The translations under genes and the position numbers were made by a program. Below the pieces are notes generated by a model. The model worked only from the letters and a program-made list of their open reading frames with translations, searched no databases and was not told where the DNA came from. A DNA stretch of 64,000 nt from Phycisphaerae bacterium (lineage in GTDB: Bacteria; Planctomycetota; Phycisphaerae; Phycisphaerales; Phycisphaeraceae): positions 62,001 to 126,000 of the forward strand of contig JAUIGU010000001.1 in NCBI GenBank assembly GCA_030432595.1, written 5' to 3'. The first letter of the stretch is position 1; every line of letters starts with the position of its first letter. Of this stretch, positions 32,248 to 40,677 are shown piece by piece.

Positions 32248-33246
32248 ATGACTTATCGCGGTGGCATGATCGGGATGGTGTTGGCCGGCGTCGCGTGGTC
32301 CGGTCCGGCCGAGGCGACGGTCGATTTCACGTTCAACTTCACGGACGCAGCGGGCGTGGGGTTCAACGCGGCCGGCCAGACCGGTCAGGACCGGCGGGAC
32401 GCGCTTGCTCAGGCGGCGGGCTACATCTCCAGCGTCCTGGGCCCGGCGTACACGGCGACGATCAACCTTGACGTCAACGGCAGCCAGACCAACGACACCA
32501 CGCTGGCGTCGGCGGCGTCGAACTTCAACCTGGCTTTCCCCGGCAACGGGTTCGGGTCGGCCGGCGACGTGCAGCTCAAAATCCTCGGCGGCAACAGCGC
32601 CGACCCCGCACCCGGAGTCGCCGACGGCATTGTCGATTGGAACTTCGAGGACTTCCAGTGGGAGACCGGCAACGACTTCCAGCCCGGCGAGATCGACTTT
32701 CTCAACACCGCCATCCACGAGCTGACGCACGCGATCGGCTTCGCCAGCGACATCCAAGAAAACGGCACCAGTGGCTGGGGGGATGCGCCGGGCACCGGTT
32801 CGGCGTGGAGCCCGTTCGACGAGTTCGTCGCGTTCACCGACGGCACCTCGATCATCGACGGCACGACCTTCGCCCTCGACGGCACCAAGTGGGACGCGGC
32901 GTCGGTCGGCGGGGCCGGTGCGGCGGGGTTGCAGTTCAACGGCCCCAACGCCGTCGCTGCCGCGGGCGGCAACCCGGTCTACCTCTACTCGCCGACGACT
33001 TGGGAAGGCGGCAGTTCCGGCTCGCACCTGGACACCGACTTCTACTTCGCGGGCAACGGTCAGATCGAAAACATGATGAACCACGCGTCCAGCCTCTCCG
33101 AAGGCCTCGACATCCGCGAGTTCACCGCCATCGAGTTGGGCATCCTCAAGGACATCGGCTACACCCAACTCGTCCCCGAACCCAGCACGCTGGCGTTGGG
33201 CGCCCTCGCCTTCCTCGCGTGTGCTTCGCGGCGACGTAGTGCCTGA
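32248..33246 (+). CDS. Secreted PEP-CTERM zinc metalloprotease-like protein
   Basis: Starts with a signal peptide (about 1-24, ending PAEA). The zinc motif HELTHAIGF (His157, His161) is preceded by EIDFLNTAI, as in matrixin-like proteases; a possible Met-turn is NMMNHASSL near 275. The C-terminus is a PEP-CTERM sorting tail: VPEPSTLALGALAFLA then CASRRRSA, for export and processing by an exosortase. It resembles a group of PEP-CTERM-associated metalloproteases found in planctomycetes. No third zinc ligand is obvious directly after HELTHAIGF, so activity is probable but not assured. AGGAG lies ten bases before the ATG. A terminator follows. Confidence 0.75.
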   Translation: MTYRGGMIGMVLAGVAWSGPAEATVDFTFNFTDAAGVGFNAAGQTGQDRRDALAQAAGYISSVLGPAYTATINLDVNGSQTNDTTLASAASNFNLAFPGNGFGSAGDVQLKILGGNSADPAPGVADGIVDWNFEDFQWETGNDFQPGEIDFLNTAIHELTHAIGFASDIQENGTSGWGDAPGTGSAWSPFDEFVAFTDGTSIIDGTTFALDGTKWDAASVGGAGAAGLQFNGPNAVAAAGGNPVYLYSPTTWEGGSSGSHLDTDFYFAGNGQIENMMNHASSLSEGLDIREFTAIELGILKDIGYTQLVPEPSTLALGALAFLACASRRRSA

Positions 33247-33270
33247 CGACCCAACCCGGACCCCAAACAG

Positions 33271-33297
33271 CCGCCCGGCAACGGGCGGTTTTTGTTT
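33271..33297 (+). terminator. Intrinsic terminator
   Basis: CCGCCCG-GCAA-CGGGCGG followed by TTTTTGTTT, 25 bases after the metalloprotease stop. Clear rightward terminator. Confidence 0.92.
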
Positions 33298-33513
33298 GCG
33301 CGGACCGGACCCTCGTTCTAGGCAACTTCGTCGAGGGTGAGGATTCTGGTTATCTCATACGCGTCTGTGCGTCGCGTCCTCGCCGTACCCTGCGGCGGCT
33401 TCGTGGCGTTCGTATACTGCTCGGCTCGCTGCACGCCGCCCCGCCCTCCCACGGACGCTGGTGCCCCGATGGCCGTCGCCGGGGCGCCCCGGAACCCCAC
33501 CCCCGCCCCGACC

Positions 33514-35868
33514 ATGCGCACCCTGATCCCGTTGCTGGCCCTGATCCTGGGCGTCGTCGTCTTCTTCGCCATTGCCACCGGGCCCAAGGGCGACCCGTCC
33601 GGGCCCGACGCGGCGGAACCGGCGGGTGCGGCGGAAACGGCGGCGGAGGCGTTCGTGGCCGACGAAGATGTGGAGCCGAGCGCCGAGACTGACGCGCCTG
33701 TGGCCGACGGTGTCGCGCCGGCCGAGACCACGCTCTCCGAGACTGCGCCGGTCGAAACGATGCCAGCCGAAGCGGGCGAACCAGACGGGCTTGAGTCGGC
33801 CGACGCCGGGACCGACACGGACACGACCGGCCAAACGGCGGCGGCAAACGGCGCGGCGACGAGCGGCGGCAACGATGGTGGCGACGCGGGGACGTACAAA
33901 CTTGTCACCGCCGAGCGCCCGGTCGAAACGGCGATCGGCGGCCTCACGCCGGACGGCGCGTACCGGCTTGAGGCGGAGTTCACGCCTTACGGCGCGGGCC
34001 TGAAGCGTGTCCGCCTCGCGGATTTCGCCGAGTCCATCACCAACGACGCGCGATACACGCTGCTGGACGCGGGGCAGGCCCCGAGTTTTTACACGCTCGC
34101 GGCGTCCAACCTGCGCATCGACGGGCAGGTGATCCGATACCGCGACACGGAGGGGAATCTCAAGCCGATCTCCTCCGCCCCGTGGGAGCGCGACGCAACC
34201 GTCGAAGGCGACGACACTCAATCCGACGCCGTGACGTACCGCCTCGCCATCGTGGACGACACCGGGCAGCCCGTCGCCGACCTGGTGCGCACCTGGTCGC
34301 TGGACCCGGACAGCTACGAGCTGCGGCTCGATCAGCGCGTGATCAACCGCACCGGGCGCGACATCAAGGTCACGTTCGATCAGTACGGCGTGGGCGACCT
34401 GCTCATGGACCGCGGGGCGTACATCGGCGACCAGCGGCAGCTCATCACCGGGTACTTCGGCACCAAGAACGAGCCCAAGTCGCGCATCTTCATCGATGAC
34501 GCGTACTGGAAGCGCGGCTCGCTGGCCGGCGACGACGACCCGTCGATCTGGCCCAACCGCGGCCTGGGCGACCACAACCGGCTCGCGTGGGTCGCCGCGG
34601 AGAACCGCTACTTCGCGCTGGTCACGCACCTGCCGCTGCCCGAGGCCGGCACCGGGGAGGCCGCGGCGCTGACCACCGCGGACCTGCCCGAGTTCGACGG
34701 GCGCTTCCCGCGCCTCGGCGTGCGCGTGCACGGCGGCGACGGCAAGGCGGAGAACGCCGACGTCATCACGACCTACGGCACGGCCGAGCAGGCCGTCGCT
34801 CCCGGGCAGACGCTGGACCTCTCGATGGACGTCTACGCGGGGCCGCGCAAGTCCGAGATCTTCGCCCTGCCGCCCTACGACGCGCTGAACTTCGACGAGC
34901 TGATCCGCTACGAGCTGGGCTGCACCTGGTGCACGTTCCAGTGGCTGGCGCACCTTCTGCTGGGTTATCTGAAGCTGCTGCACGCGCTCGTGTTCGACTG
35001 GGGCGTGGCGATCATCCTGCTGGTGCTGACCGTCCGCATCCTGCTGCACCCGATCACCAAGCGGGCGCAGGGCAACATGATGAAGATGTCCAAGCAGATG
35101 GCGACGATCCAGCCGGAGATGCAGAAGCTCAAGGAGAAGTACAAGGACGACCCGAGCAAGATGAACGCGGAGGTGATGAAGCTCTACAAGGAGAAGGGCG
35201 TGAACCCGCTGGGCATGCTGGGCTGCCTGCCGATGCTGCTGCAGACGCCGATCTGGATCGCGCTGTACGCGATGCTGTACCTGGCGATCGAGCTGCGGCA
35301 CGAGTCGGCGTTCTACGGGGTGTTCCAGGCGATCTCGGGCGATTCGTGGAAGTTCCTCGCGGACCTGTCGGTGTCGGACCGGTTTATCCCGTTCTTCGAC
35401 GAGCCGCGGTACTTCAACCTCCTGTTCCTGAAGCTGGACTACTCGGCGTTCAACATCTTGCCGATCCTGATGGCGGTGGTGTTCTTCTTCAACATGAAGT
35501 TCACGACGCCGCCGGCGCAGACGGAGGAGCAGCGTCAGCAGCAGAAGATCATGCGGATCATGCCGTTCATCTTCCCGATCTTTCTGTACTCCGCGCCGGC
35601 GGGCCTGACGCTGTACATCACGGCGTCGACCCTGGCGGGCATCGTGGACAGCTACCTCGTCCGCAGACACATCAAGCAGCAGGAAGAGGCGGGCACGCTG
35701 TTCGACAAGAAGGAAGTGAAGGAAGGGTCGTTCCGCTGGAAGATGCAGCAGCGCCTCAAGCTCGCGCAGGAGATGGCGGCGGCGAAGATGGAGGAGCAGC
35801 AGAAGGGCCGAAAGAACGTGCAGAACACGGCGCAGGGGAAGGGCTACAAAAACCGGAAGAAGAAGTGA
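33514..35868 (+). CDS. yidC: Membrane protein insertase YidC
   Basis: Inserts and folds inner-membrane proteins with or without Sec. The start ATG at 33514 gives the expected N-terminal anchor MRTLIPLLALILGVVVFFA. A long Ala/Glu/Thr-rich linker (about 25-130) precedes the periplasmic beta-rich domain (about 135-460), and the conserved five-helix insertase core begins near FQWLAHLLLGYLKLLHAL, includes the coiled cytoplasmic region NMMKMSKQMATIQPEMQKLK with the strictly placed Arg upstream (LTVRILLHP), and ends in a basic tail KNRKKK that can touch ribosomes. 784 residues is long because of the linker. mnmE follows, as in many bacteria. Confidence 0.95.
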   Translation: MRTLIPLLALILGVVVFFAIATGPKGDPSGPDAAEPAGAAETAAEAFVADEDVEPSAETDAPVADGVAPAETTLSETAPVETMPAEAGEPDGLESADAGTDTDTTGQTAAANGAATSGGNDGGDAGTYKLVTAERPVETAIGGLTPDGAYRLEAEFTPYGAGLKRVRLADFAESITNDARYTLLDAGQAPSFYTLAASNLRIDGQVIRYRDTEGNLKPISSAPWERDATVEGDDTQSDAVTYRLAIVDDTGQPVADLVRTWSLDPDSYELRLDQRVINRTGRDIKVTFDQYGVGDLLMDRGAYIGDQRQLITGYFGTKNEPKSRIFIDDAYWKRGSLAGDDDPSIWPNRGLGDHNRLAWVAAENRYFALVTHLPLPEAGTGEAAALTTADLPEFDGRFPRLGVRVHGGDGKAENADVITTYGTAEQAVAPGQTLDLSMDVYAGPRKSEIFALPPYDALNFDELIRYELGCTWCTFQWLAHLLLGYLKLLHALVFDWGVAIILLVLTVRILLHPITKRAQGNMMKMSKQMATIQPEMQKLKEKYKDDPSKMNAEVMKLYKEKGVNPLGMLGCLPMLLQTPIWIALYAMLYLAIELRHESAFYGVFQAISGDSWKFLADLSVSDRFIPFFDEPRYFNLLFLKLDYSAFNILPILMAVVFFFNMKFTTPPAQTEEQRQQQKIMRIMPFIFPIFLYSAPAGLTLYITASTLAGIVDSYLVRRHIKQQEEAGTLFDKKEVKEGSFRWKMQQRLKLAQEMAAAKMEEQQKGRKNVQNTAQGKGYKNRKKK

Positions 35869-35888
35869 GTTGGTGGCGCGAGTGGTGG

Positions 35889-35953
35889 ACCGGTCGCTGA
35901 CGCTCCCGGCTCTGACTTCGTGCTCGGCGGAGCCGGGAGCGTGAGCGACCGGT
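35889..35953. repeat. Hairpin repeat between yidC and mnmE
   Basis: 23-base arms: ACCGGTCGCTGACGCTCC plus CGGCT (35889-35911) and its reverse complement at 35931-35953 with one mismatch, around a 19-base loop. The motif GAGCCGGGAGCGTGAGCGAC is a recurrent intergenic palindrome in planctomycete DNA. No T-run. Confidence 0.9.
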
Positions 35954-35981
35954 GGGTTTTGAGCGTCCGGCGGGTTTCAAG

Positions 35982-37319
35982 ATGCAGCTCGGTGACACCA
36001 TCGCGGCCGTGAGTTCTCCGCCGGGGCGGGGTTGGCGGGGGATGATCCGGGTCGCGGGGGGCGAGGCGTTGTCGGTGGCAGCGGCATTGTTGGCGAAGGG
36101 CGCATTGTCCGACCGTCGCGTGGCGCGGTGCGTGTTGCGTGAGTCGGCAATCCCGGTGCTGGCGACGTTGTTCCGCGGGCCGGGCAGCTACTGCGGGGAC
36201 GACACGGTGGAGTTGCAGTTGCCCGGGCACCCGGCGCTCCTGGAGCGGGTGCTGCACGCGTGCTTCGCGGCCGGGGCGCGGTCGGCGGAGCCGGGCGAGT
36301 TCACGTACCGGGCGTGGCGGGCGGGCAAGCTGGACCTGCTCGAGGCCGAGGGCGTCGCGGCGATGATCGCGGCGCGCAGCGACGCGCAGCTCGACGCGGC
36401 GCGGCAGCTGCACGGCCGGGCGCTGGGCCGGACCGCCGACACGCTCGCGGCGACGCTGACCGATTCGCTCGCGCTGGTCGAGGCGGGGATCGACTTCACT
36501 GACCAGGAAGACGTGGTGCCGATTGCGCCACGTGATTTGCACGAGCGGCTGCGGGTGTTGCTCGCACAGGTTCGCGACCTGTTGCAGCGCAGCCGGAGCT
36601 GGAGCGCGTTGGACGCGTTGCCGCGGGTGGTGCTGGCCGGGCCGCCGAGCACGGGGAAGAGCACGTTGTTCAACGCCTTGCTCGGTCGTGAGCGTGCGGT
36701 GACCGACCCATTGCCCGGGACGACGCGCGACGTGATCGAAGAGGCGTGGACGGTTGCGCCCGGAAGGGAAGTGATGCTCGCGGATTTGGCGGGTCTGGAC
36801 GACGCGGGCTCGGCGCTGGACGCCGAAGCGCAACGGCTCGCGCAGGAAGCGATCGGCAACGCCGACGTGGTGCTGTGGTTGGGGTCGCCGGAACAACCGG
36901 GACCCGGAGCAACATCAGACCGTGGCCCCCGCGTCATCACCGTTCGGAGCCGGGCCGACCTCGACCCCGCGCCCGCTTCGAAAGCTCAAGCCTCCGATGC
37001 GTACGTCAGCGGCACCACCGGCGAGGGCCTCGACCATCTGCGTCGCCTCGTGCTCGACCGGCTCGGCACGCTCGACACCACCGCGGCCGGCGACGCGCTC
37101 ACGCTCCAGCCTCGCCACGCCGACGCGTTGCGCAACACCGGCAGCGCGCTGCACGCCGCGGCGGATCGCGTTCATCCCGACGCTCACGCGCTGGCGGACC
37201 CGGAATGGGTGGCTATGCACCTGCGGGATGCGCTCGACGCGTTGGGCACGCTGTCGGGCCGGATCGACCCGGACACGGTGATCGGGCGGGTGTTCGCAGT
37301 GTTTTGTGTGGGGAAGTAG
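35982..37319 (+). CDS. mnmE: tRNA modification GTPase MnmE
   Basis: With MnmG it modifies the wobble uridine (cmnm5U) of certain tRNAs. Order: N-terminal tetrahydrofolate-binding domain (GDTIAAVSSPPGRGWRGMIR), helical domain, G domain about 215-370, and the C-terminal FCVGK box with the catalytic Cys. G1 is GPPSTGKSTLFNALLG, G2 GTTRDVIEE, G3 DLAG. The G4 motif, normally N-K-x-D, reads S-R-A-D here, which would weaken guanine specificity. Length 445 is normal. The start ATG at 35982 is the one matching the family; ten codons upstream belong to the repeat. MnmG is not in the window. Confidence 0.93.
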   Translation: MQLGDTIAAVSSPPGRGWRGMIRVAGGEALSVAAALLAKGALSDRRVARCVLRESAIPVLATLFRGPGSYCGDDTVELQLPGHPALLERVLHACFAAGARSAEPGEFTYRAWRAGKLDLLEAEGVAAMIAARSDAQLDAARQLHGRALGRTADTLAATLTDSLALVEAGIDFTDQEDVVPIAPRDLHERLRVLLAQVRDLLQRSRSWSALDALPRVVLAGPPSTGKSTLFNALLGRERAVTDPLPGTTRDVIEEAWTVAPGREVMLADLAGLDDAGSALDAEAQRLAQEAIGNADVVLWLGSPEQPGPGATSDRGPRVITVRSRADLDPAPASKAQASDAYVSGTTGEGLDHLRRLVLDRLGTLDTTAAGDALTLQPRHADALRNTGSALHAAADRVHPDAHALADPEWVAMHLRDALDALGTLSGRIDPDTVIGRVFAVFCVGK

Positions 37320-37356
37320 GGGGTGGGGTCTGGGGCAGGGTCGTGCAGTGCTTTGA

Positions 37357-37408
37357 GAAGCCCAGCCCTTTCAGGGCTGGGGGCCCACGGTCGCAGACCG
37401 TGGGCTTC
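37357..37408. repeat. Double-hairpin REP element, family B, copy 1
   Basis: The outer GAAGC/GCTTC ends enclose CCCAGCCCT-TTC-AGGGCTGGG and CCCACGGTC-GCA-GACCGTGGG. The near-identical copy at 61627-61679 differs mainly in the loops. Lies 38 bases after the mnmE stop. Confidence 0.93.
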
Positions 37409-37511
37409 GCGTAGAGAACCAAGCTCCCAGAGATTCAAACCTGTCACGTTTTCGTCCTCTTCCCTTCTCAAGCACCGGACCCCGAACCCCATGTAAACTA
37501 CGGGGCTCCGC

Positions 37512-38006
37512 ATGGCCAGGAACAAACGCAAAGCCGACGCCCACAACTACGAGCCGCGCATCGTGAACCGACGCGCCCGGCACGACTATCACATCGGCGA
37601 GACGCTCGAGTGCGGCATCCAGCTCATGGGCAGCGAGGTCAAGTCCGTCCGCATGGGGCGCGTCTCGTTGGCCGAGGGCTACGCGGCCATCGACGGCGAC
37701 CCGCCGCAGCTCACGCTGCTCAACGTGGACATCGCCGCGTACCCGCACGCGTCGGACTCGCACCAGCACGCGCCCAAGCGCCCGCGCAAGCTGCTCGCGC
37801 ACCGGCGGCAGATCGCCAAGTTCGCGGGGCTGTCCTCCACCAAAGGCGTGACGATCGTGCCGATGGCGATGTACTTCGTGCGCGGCCGGGTCAAGCTCGA
37901 GATCGGGCTGGGCACGGGCAAGAAGCAGTACGACAAACGCCAGGACCTCAAGAAACAGCAGAGCGACCGGGACATCCGCCGGGCGATGACGCGGAAAGTG
38001 CTTTGA
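37512..38006 (+). CDS. smpB: SsrA-binding protein SmpB
   Basis: Binds tmRNA and brings it to stalled ribosomes for trans-translation. The OB-fold starts with YHIGETLECGIQLMGSEVKS, followed by SLAEGYAAI, and the basic tail ends KKQQSDRDIRRAMTRKVL (the family's K-R-x-x-I-x-x-R type helix). 164 residues, usual length. No tmRNA gene was found in the window. A GGGTTCG array starts two bases after the stop. Confidence 0.96.
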   Translation: MARNKRKADAHNYEPRIVNRRARHDYHIGETLECGIQLMGSEVKSVRMGRVSLAEGYAAIDGDPPQLTLLNVDIAAYPHASDSHQHAPKRPRKLLAHRRQIAKFAGLSSTKGVTIVPMAMYFVRGRVKLEIGLGTGKKQYDKRQDLKKQQSDRDIRRAMTRKVL

Positions 38007-38007
38007 T

Positions 38008-38158
38008 CGGGGTTCGGGGTTCGGGGTTCGGGGTTCGGGCGCAGCGTAGGAGGTCGACCGCTTTGTTCATGATGGGTTGTTTTGACTTTTCGTCTTCATA
38101 AGGCCGGAGAACTTTCATCAATCACGTTGCCGGCCCGAACCCCGAACCCCGAACCCTG
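38008..38158. repeat. Opposed GGGTTCG heptamer arrays
   Basis: Left arm 38008-38039: four copies of GGGGTTC/GGGTTCG. Right arm 38131-38158: three copies of the reverse complement CCCGAAC. The arms can pair around a 90-base spacer. The left arm begins two bases after the smpB stop, and the right arm runs into the 5' end of the following transporter gene. Confidence 0.93.
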
Positions 38159-38224
38159 TCCCCCGGCGCGCCGCCCCTCCGCCTGCTCCTGCTCGTCACG
38201 CTGCTGGAGAACGCGGCGTCGGCG

Positions 38225-39382
38225 ATGATCCAGGTCGGGCTGTTTTTTTTCGCCGAGGCCCGGCTGGACTTTTCGCCGACGCAGAACCTGTGGCTGGCGG
38301 TGCTGCACGGCGCGACGTACGTCGTGGGCGCGCTGCTCAGCCATCCGTTGTCGGACAAGCTCGGCGAGAAGCGCACGCTCGTGGGGGTGTTGGTGTTGCA
38401 GGCGTTGCTGACGGCGTGGATGGCGTGGCGGCCGGACGCGTGGTCGGTGTGGGTGGTCTCGCCGGTGTTGCTGACGGTGTACGGGCTGAAGTGGCCGGTG
38501 GTGGAGTCGTACGTGGTGGCCGGGCGCACGCCGCGGCAGACGACCGCGGCGCTGGGGAAGTTCAACGTGACGTGGTCGGCGTCGGTGGCGCTGGCGGGGA
38601 CGTTCGCGGGGGTTCTGATCAAGGCGGGGGCGGCGGCGCTGTTCCTCGCGTCGGTGGGATGCACGGCGGTGACCATCGCGCTGTGCGTCGCGTTCCTGCC
38701 GAGGGTTCTGCAACACCTCGACCACGACCACCCCGAGCGGCCCGACCCGGCGCTGTCGCAGCGTTACGGCCGGCTGCTGCGCTCGTGCCGGTGGACGATG
38801 ATGTCGGGCTACGCGTTGGAGCGCGTCGCGTTGCCACTGCTGCCGATGATCTTCGCGTCGATGGGCGTGGGGGTGGCGGCGGCGTCGGCGCTGGCCATGC
38901 TGATGGCGTGGTCGCGCACGGCGGCGTTCGCGTGGCTGGGCGCGTGGCCGGGCTGGCACGGCGGGCGCAAGCTGCCGCTGTGCGCCGCGCTGCTGCTGCC
39001 GGTCACGATCCTGCTGATCGTCGAGAGCCCGATCTTGTGGGTCGTGTTGCTCGGCCTGATCGTGTTCGGCGTGTGCGAGGGCGTGGCGTACACCGGCTCG
39101 CTGTACTACGCGATGGTGCTCAAGAACGCGTCGGTCGATGCGGGCGGCGCGCACGAGGCGATCATCGGCGGCGGGTTCGTCGTCGGGCCGTTGGCGGGCC
39201 TGGGCGCCCGCAAAGTCTCGGCGACTTTGACGCCGGCGCTGCCATCGTGGTTGGGCATGACGCTGGGGCTCAGCCCGCTGTTCGTGTTGGGCCTGGTCGG
39301 TGGGTTGCTGCCGCTGCGCGGGATGTCGACTGTGCCGACGCCGCAAACAGAATCCAGTCACCCCATGAGCGAAACGAAATGA
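38225..39382 (+). CDS. MFS transporter, start uncertain
   Basis: A membrane transporter of the major facilitator type with 10-12 hydrophobic segments and a DKLGEKR loop after the second helix, as in MFS motif A. The first ATG/GTG/TTG in frame is 38225, but clear coding sequence continues upstream (L-L-L-V-T-L-L-E-N-A-A-S-A before that Met) and completes the first membrane helix. The frame is open back to the stop at 38099, and the space is taken by the right arm of the GGGTTCG element, with no ordinary start codon. The gene either starts at a non-standard codon (a CTG near 38180) or lost its start to the repeat. The substrate is unknown. Confidence 0.75.
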   Translation: MIQVGLFFFAEARLDFSPTQNLWLAVLHGATYVVGALLSHPLSDKLGEKRTLVGVLVLQALLTAWMAWRPDAWSVWVVSPVLLTVYGLKWPVVESYVVAGRTPRQTTAALGKFNVTWSASVALAGTFAGVLIKAGAAALFLASVGCTAVTIALCVAFLPRVLQHLDHDHPERPDPALSQRYGRLLRSCRWTMMSGYALERVALPLLPMIFASMGVGVAAASALAMLMAWSRTAAFAWLGAWPGWHGGRKLPLCAALLLPVTILLIVESPILWVVLLGLIVFGVCEGVAYTGSLYYAMVLKNASVDAGGAHEAIIGGGFVVGPLAGLGARKVSATLTPALPSWLGMTLGLSPLFVLGLVGGLLPLRGMSTVPTPQTESSHPMSETK

Positions 39383-39387
39383 TGCCT

Positions 39388-39525
39388 CGCTCCCTCTCCC
39401 TTCCAGGGAGAGGGTTGGGGTGAGGGTCGAGCCTCTCAACGTTCATTCAAAGATGGGTTGAGCCGTGGTGGTGTGTGCGCCCCACCCTCCCCCGGCCTCT
39501 CACTGAAAGGAAGGGGAGGAAGTAG
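39388..39525. repeat. Two opposed copies of a CCTCTCCC...GGTTGGGGTGAGGG-type repeat
   Basis: Copy 1 (about 39389-39426): CTCCCTCTCCCTTCCAGGGA then GAGGGTTGGGGTGAGGGT. Copy 2 (about 39480-39521) is a diverged version in the opposite direction. They lie between convergent genes (MFS and pdeM). The same motif is widespread in unrelated bacterial genomes. Confidence 0.75.
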
Positions 39526-39555
39526 TCACACCGCGCGACATAGTCTGGATCAGTT

Positions 39556-40251
39556 TCACACCGCCGAGGCCGGCGCCACCGCCGATGACACGTCCGCGAC
39601 GCGGTCGGGCCCGACGACGTAGACGCGGTCGTTCGCCTTGGGCTGCACACACTTCATGCCCGTGAACGCACCGAACGCCGGCAGCAACGCGCAGCGCGGG
39701 CCGAACACGAACGCCGGCAGACGCATCCGGTCGCCGCGACCACTCGCGCCGCCGAGCCGCACCGCGGGGTGGACGTGCCCGGCCATGACCGCGGCGTCTT
39801 CACGCTCGACCGGCTCGTGGGCATACACGACATCGCCATCGCGCACCGGCGTGTCCCACACCTCAATGCCCAGGTACTCCGGCGGGTCGCCGGCCCCCAC
39901 GTCGTGGTTGCCGCGCACGTTGTATATGTCCAGATACGACACGCGGTCGCGCCACCCGCGCAGCCGACGCAGCAGCGAATCGGTCACGCCCGCGCGGCTG
40001 TGGAAGAAGTCGCCCAGGATGATGAGCGACTCGGCCGCGCTCGACTCGCACACCCGCGCGAGCCGGTCGAGCGTGTCGCCGTTGCAGGCGTCGGGCACGG
40101 GCACGCCGGACAACCGAAAGTGGTCGGCCTTGCCCAGGTGCAGGTCGGTGACGATCACCGTGCGCGTGTCGTGCTGCACGACGACGCGCTGCGGCAACAA
40201 CTCCCAACGCCGGTCGGCCCAGTCGATGTTCAACGTATTGGCCATGATCAT
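39556..40251 (-). CDS. pdeM: Ligase-associated metallophosphoesterase PdeM
   Basis: A 231-residue calcineurin-like phosphoesterase of the group linked to the Lhr/ligase repair operon. Motifs: VTDLHLGKADHFR (D-x-H), LGDFFHSRAG (G-D-x-x-H), VRGNHDVGAG (G-N-H-D), AHEP and MAGHVHPAV (G-H-x-H). Members act as DNA or nucleotide phosphodiesterases in DNA-damage response. The first ATG has AAGGAG eight bases upstream. It is the last gene of the leftward repair cluster, separated from the helicase gene by the large inverted repeat at 40325-40670. Confidence 0.92.
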   Translation of the reverse strand: MIMANTLNIDWADRRWELLPQRVVVQHDTRTVIVTDLHLGKADHFRLSGVPVPDACNGDTLDRLARVCESSAAESLIILGDFFHSRAGVTDSLLRRLRGWRDRVSYLDIYNVRGNHDVGAGDPPEYLGIEVWDTPVRDGDVVYAHEPVEREDAAVMAGHVHPAVRLGGASGRGDRMRLPAFVFGPRCALLPAFGAFTGMKCVQPKANDRVYVVGPDRVADVSSAVAPASAV

Positions 40252-40324
40252 GGGGCGGACTCCTTTCCGCGGGCGACGCCGTCCTCATGACGGCCAGATC
40301 AATATAGCAGACCCGGGGGAGGAA

Positions 40325-40670
40325 CCGCCAAGACGCCAAGGCAGCCAATTTGAAAGTCATATCACAGAGAACGCGGAGACACAGAGGCACAGAGTAAGAA
40401 AGAACTGGCCACAGATTTCGCAGATGACGCAGATGAAATCAGAAAAGCATGGAAACAGGATGCACAGAATGATCAAGATGAAGACAGAAACAAAAGTACA
40501 TCCTGATCATCATGCCCATCCTGTCCCTGCCTGAATCTGCGTCATCTGCGAAATCTGCGGTTCATAATGTTTTCCTCTGTGCATCTGTGCCTCTGTGCCT
40601 CTGTGCCTCTGTGTCTCCGCGTTCTCTGTGATACTTCCTCGATTCCTTGTCGGTCTTGGCGTCTTGGCGG
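40325..40670. repeat. Large multi-arm inverted repeat between helicase and pdeM
   Basis: Three nested perfect arm pairs: CCGCCAAGACGCCAAG (40325-40340 with 40655-40670, 16 bp); a 35-bp pair 40360-40394 with 40599-40633 (CACAGAGAACGCGGAGAC core); and a 23-bp pair 40412-40434 with 40535-40557 (CAGATTTCGCAGATGACGC core). A fourth imperfect pair (CAGGATG/CATCCTG) lies inside. The right arm has extra CTCTGTGC octamers that the left lacks. The motifs themselves (CGCCAAGACGCCAAG, CACAGAGGCACAGAG, CACAGATTTCGCAGAT) are known to recur across phyla. It fills the whole gap. Confidence 0.95.
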
Positions 40671-40677
40671 CCGATCG

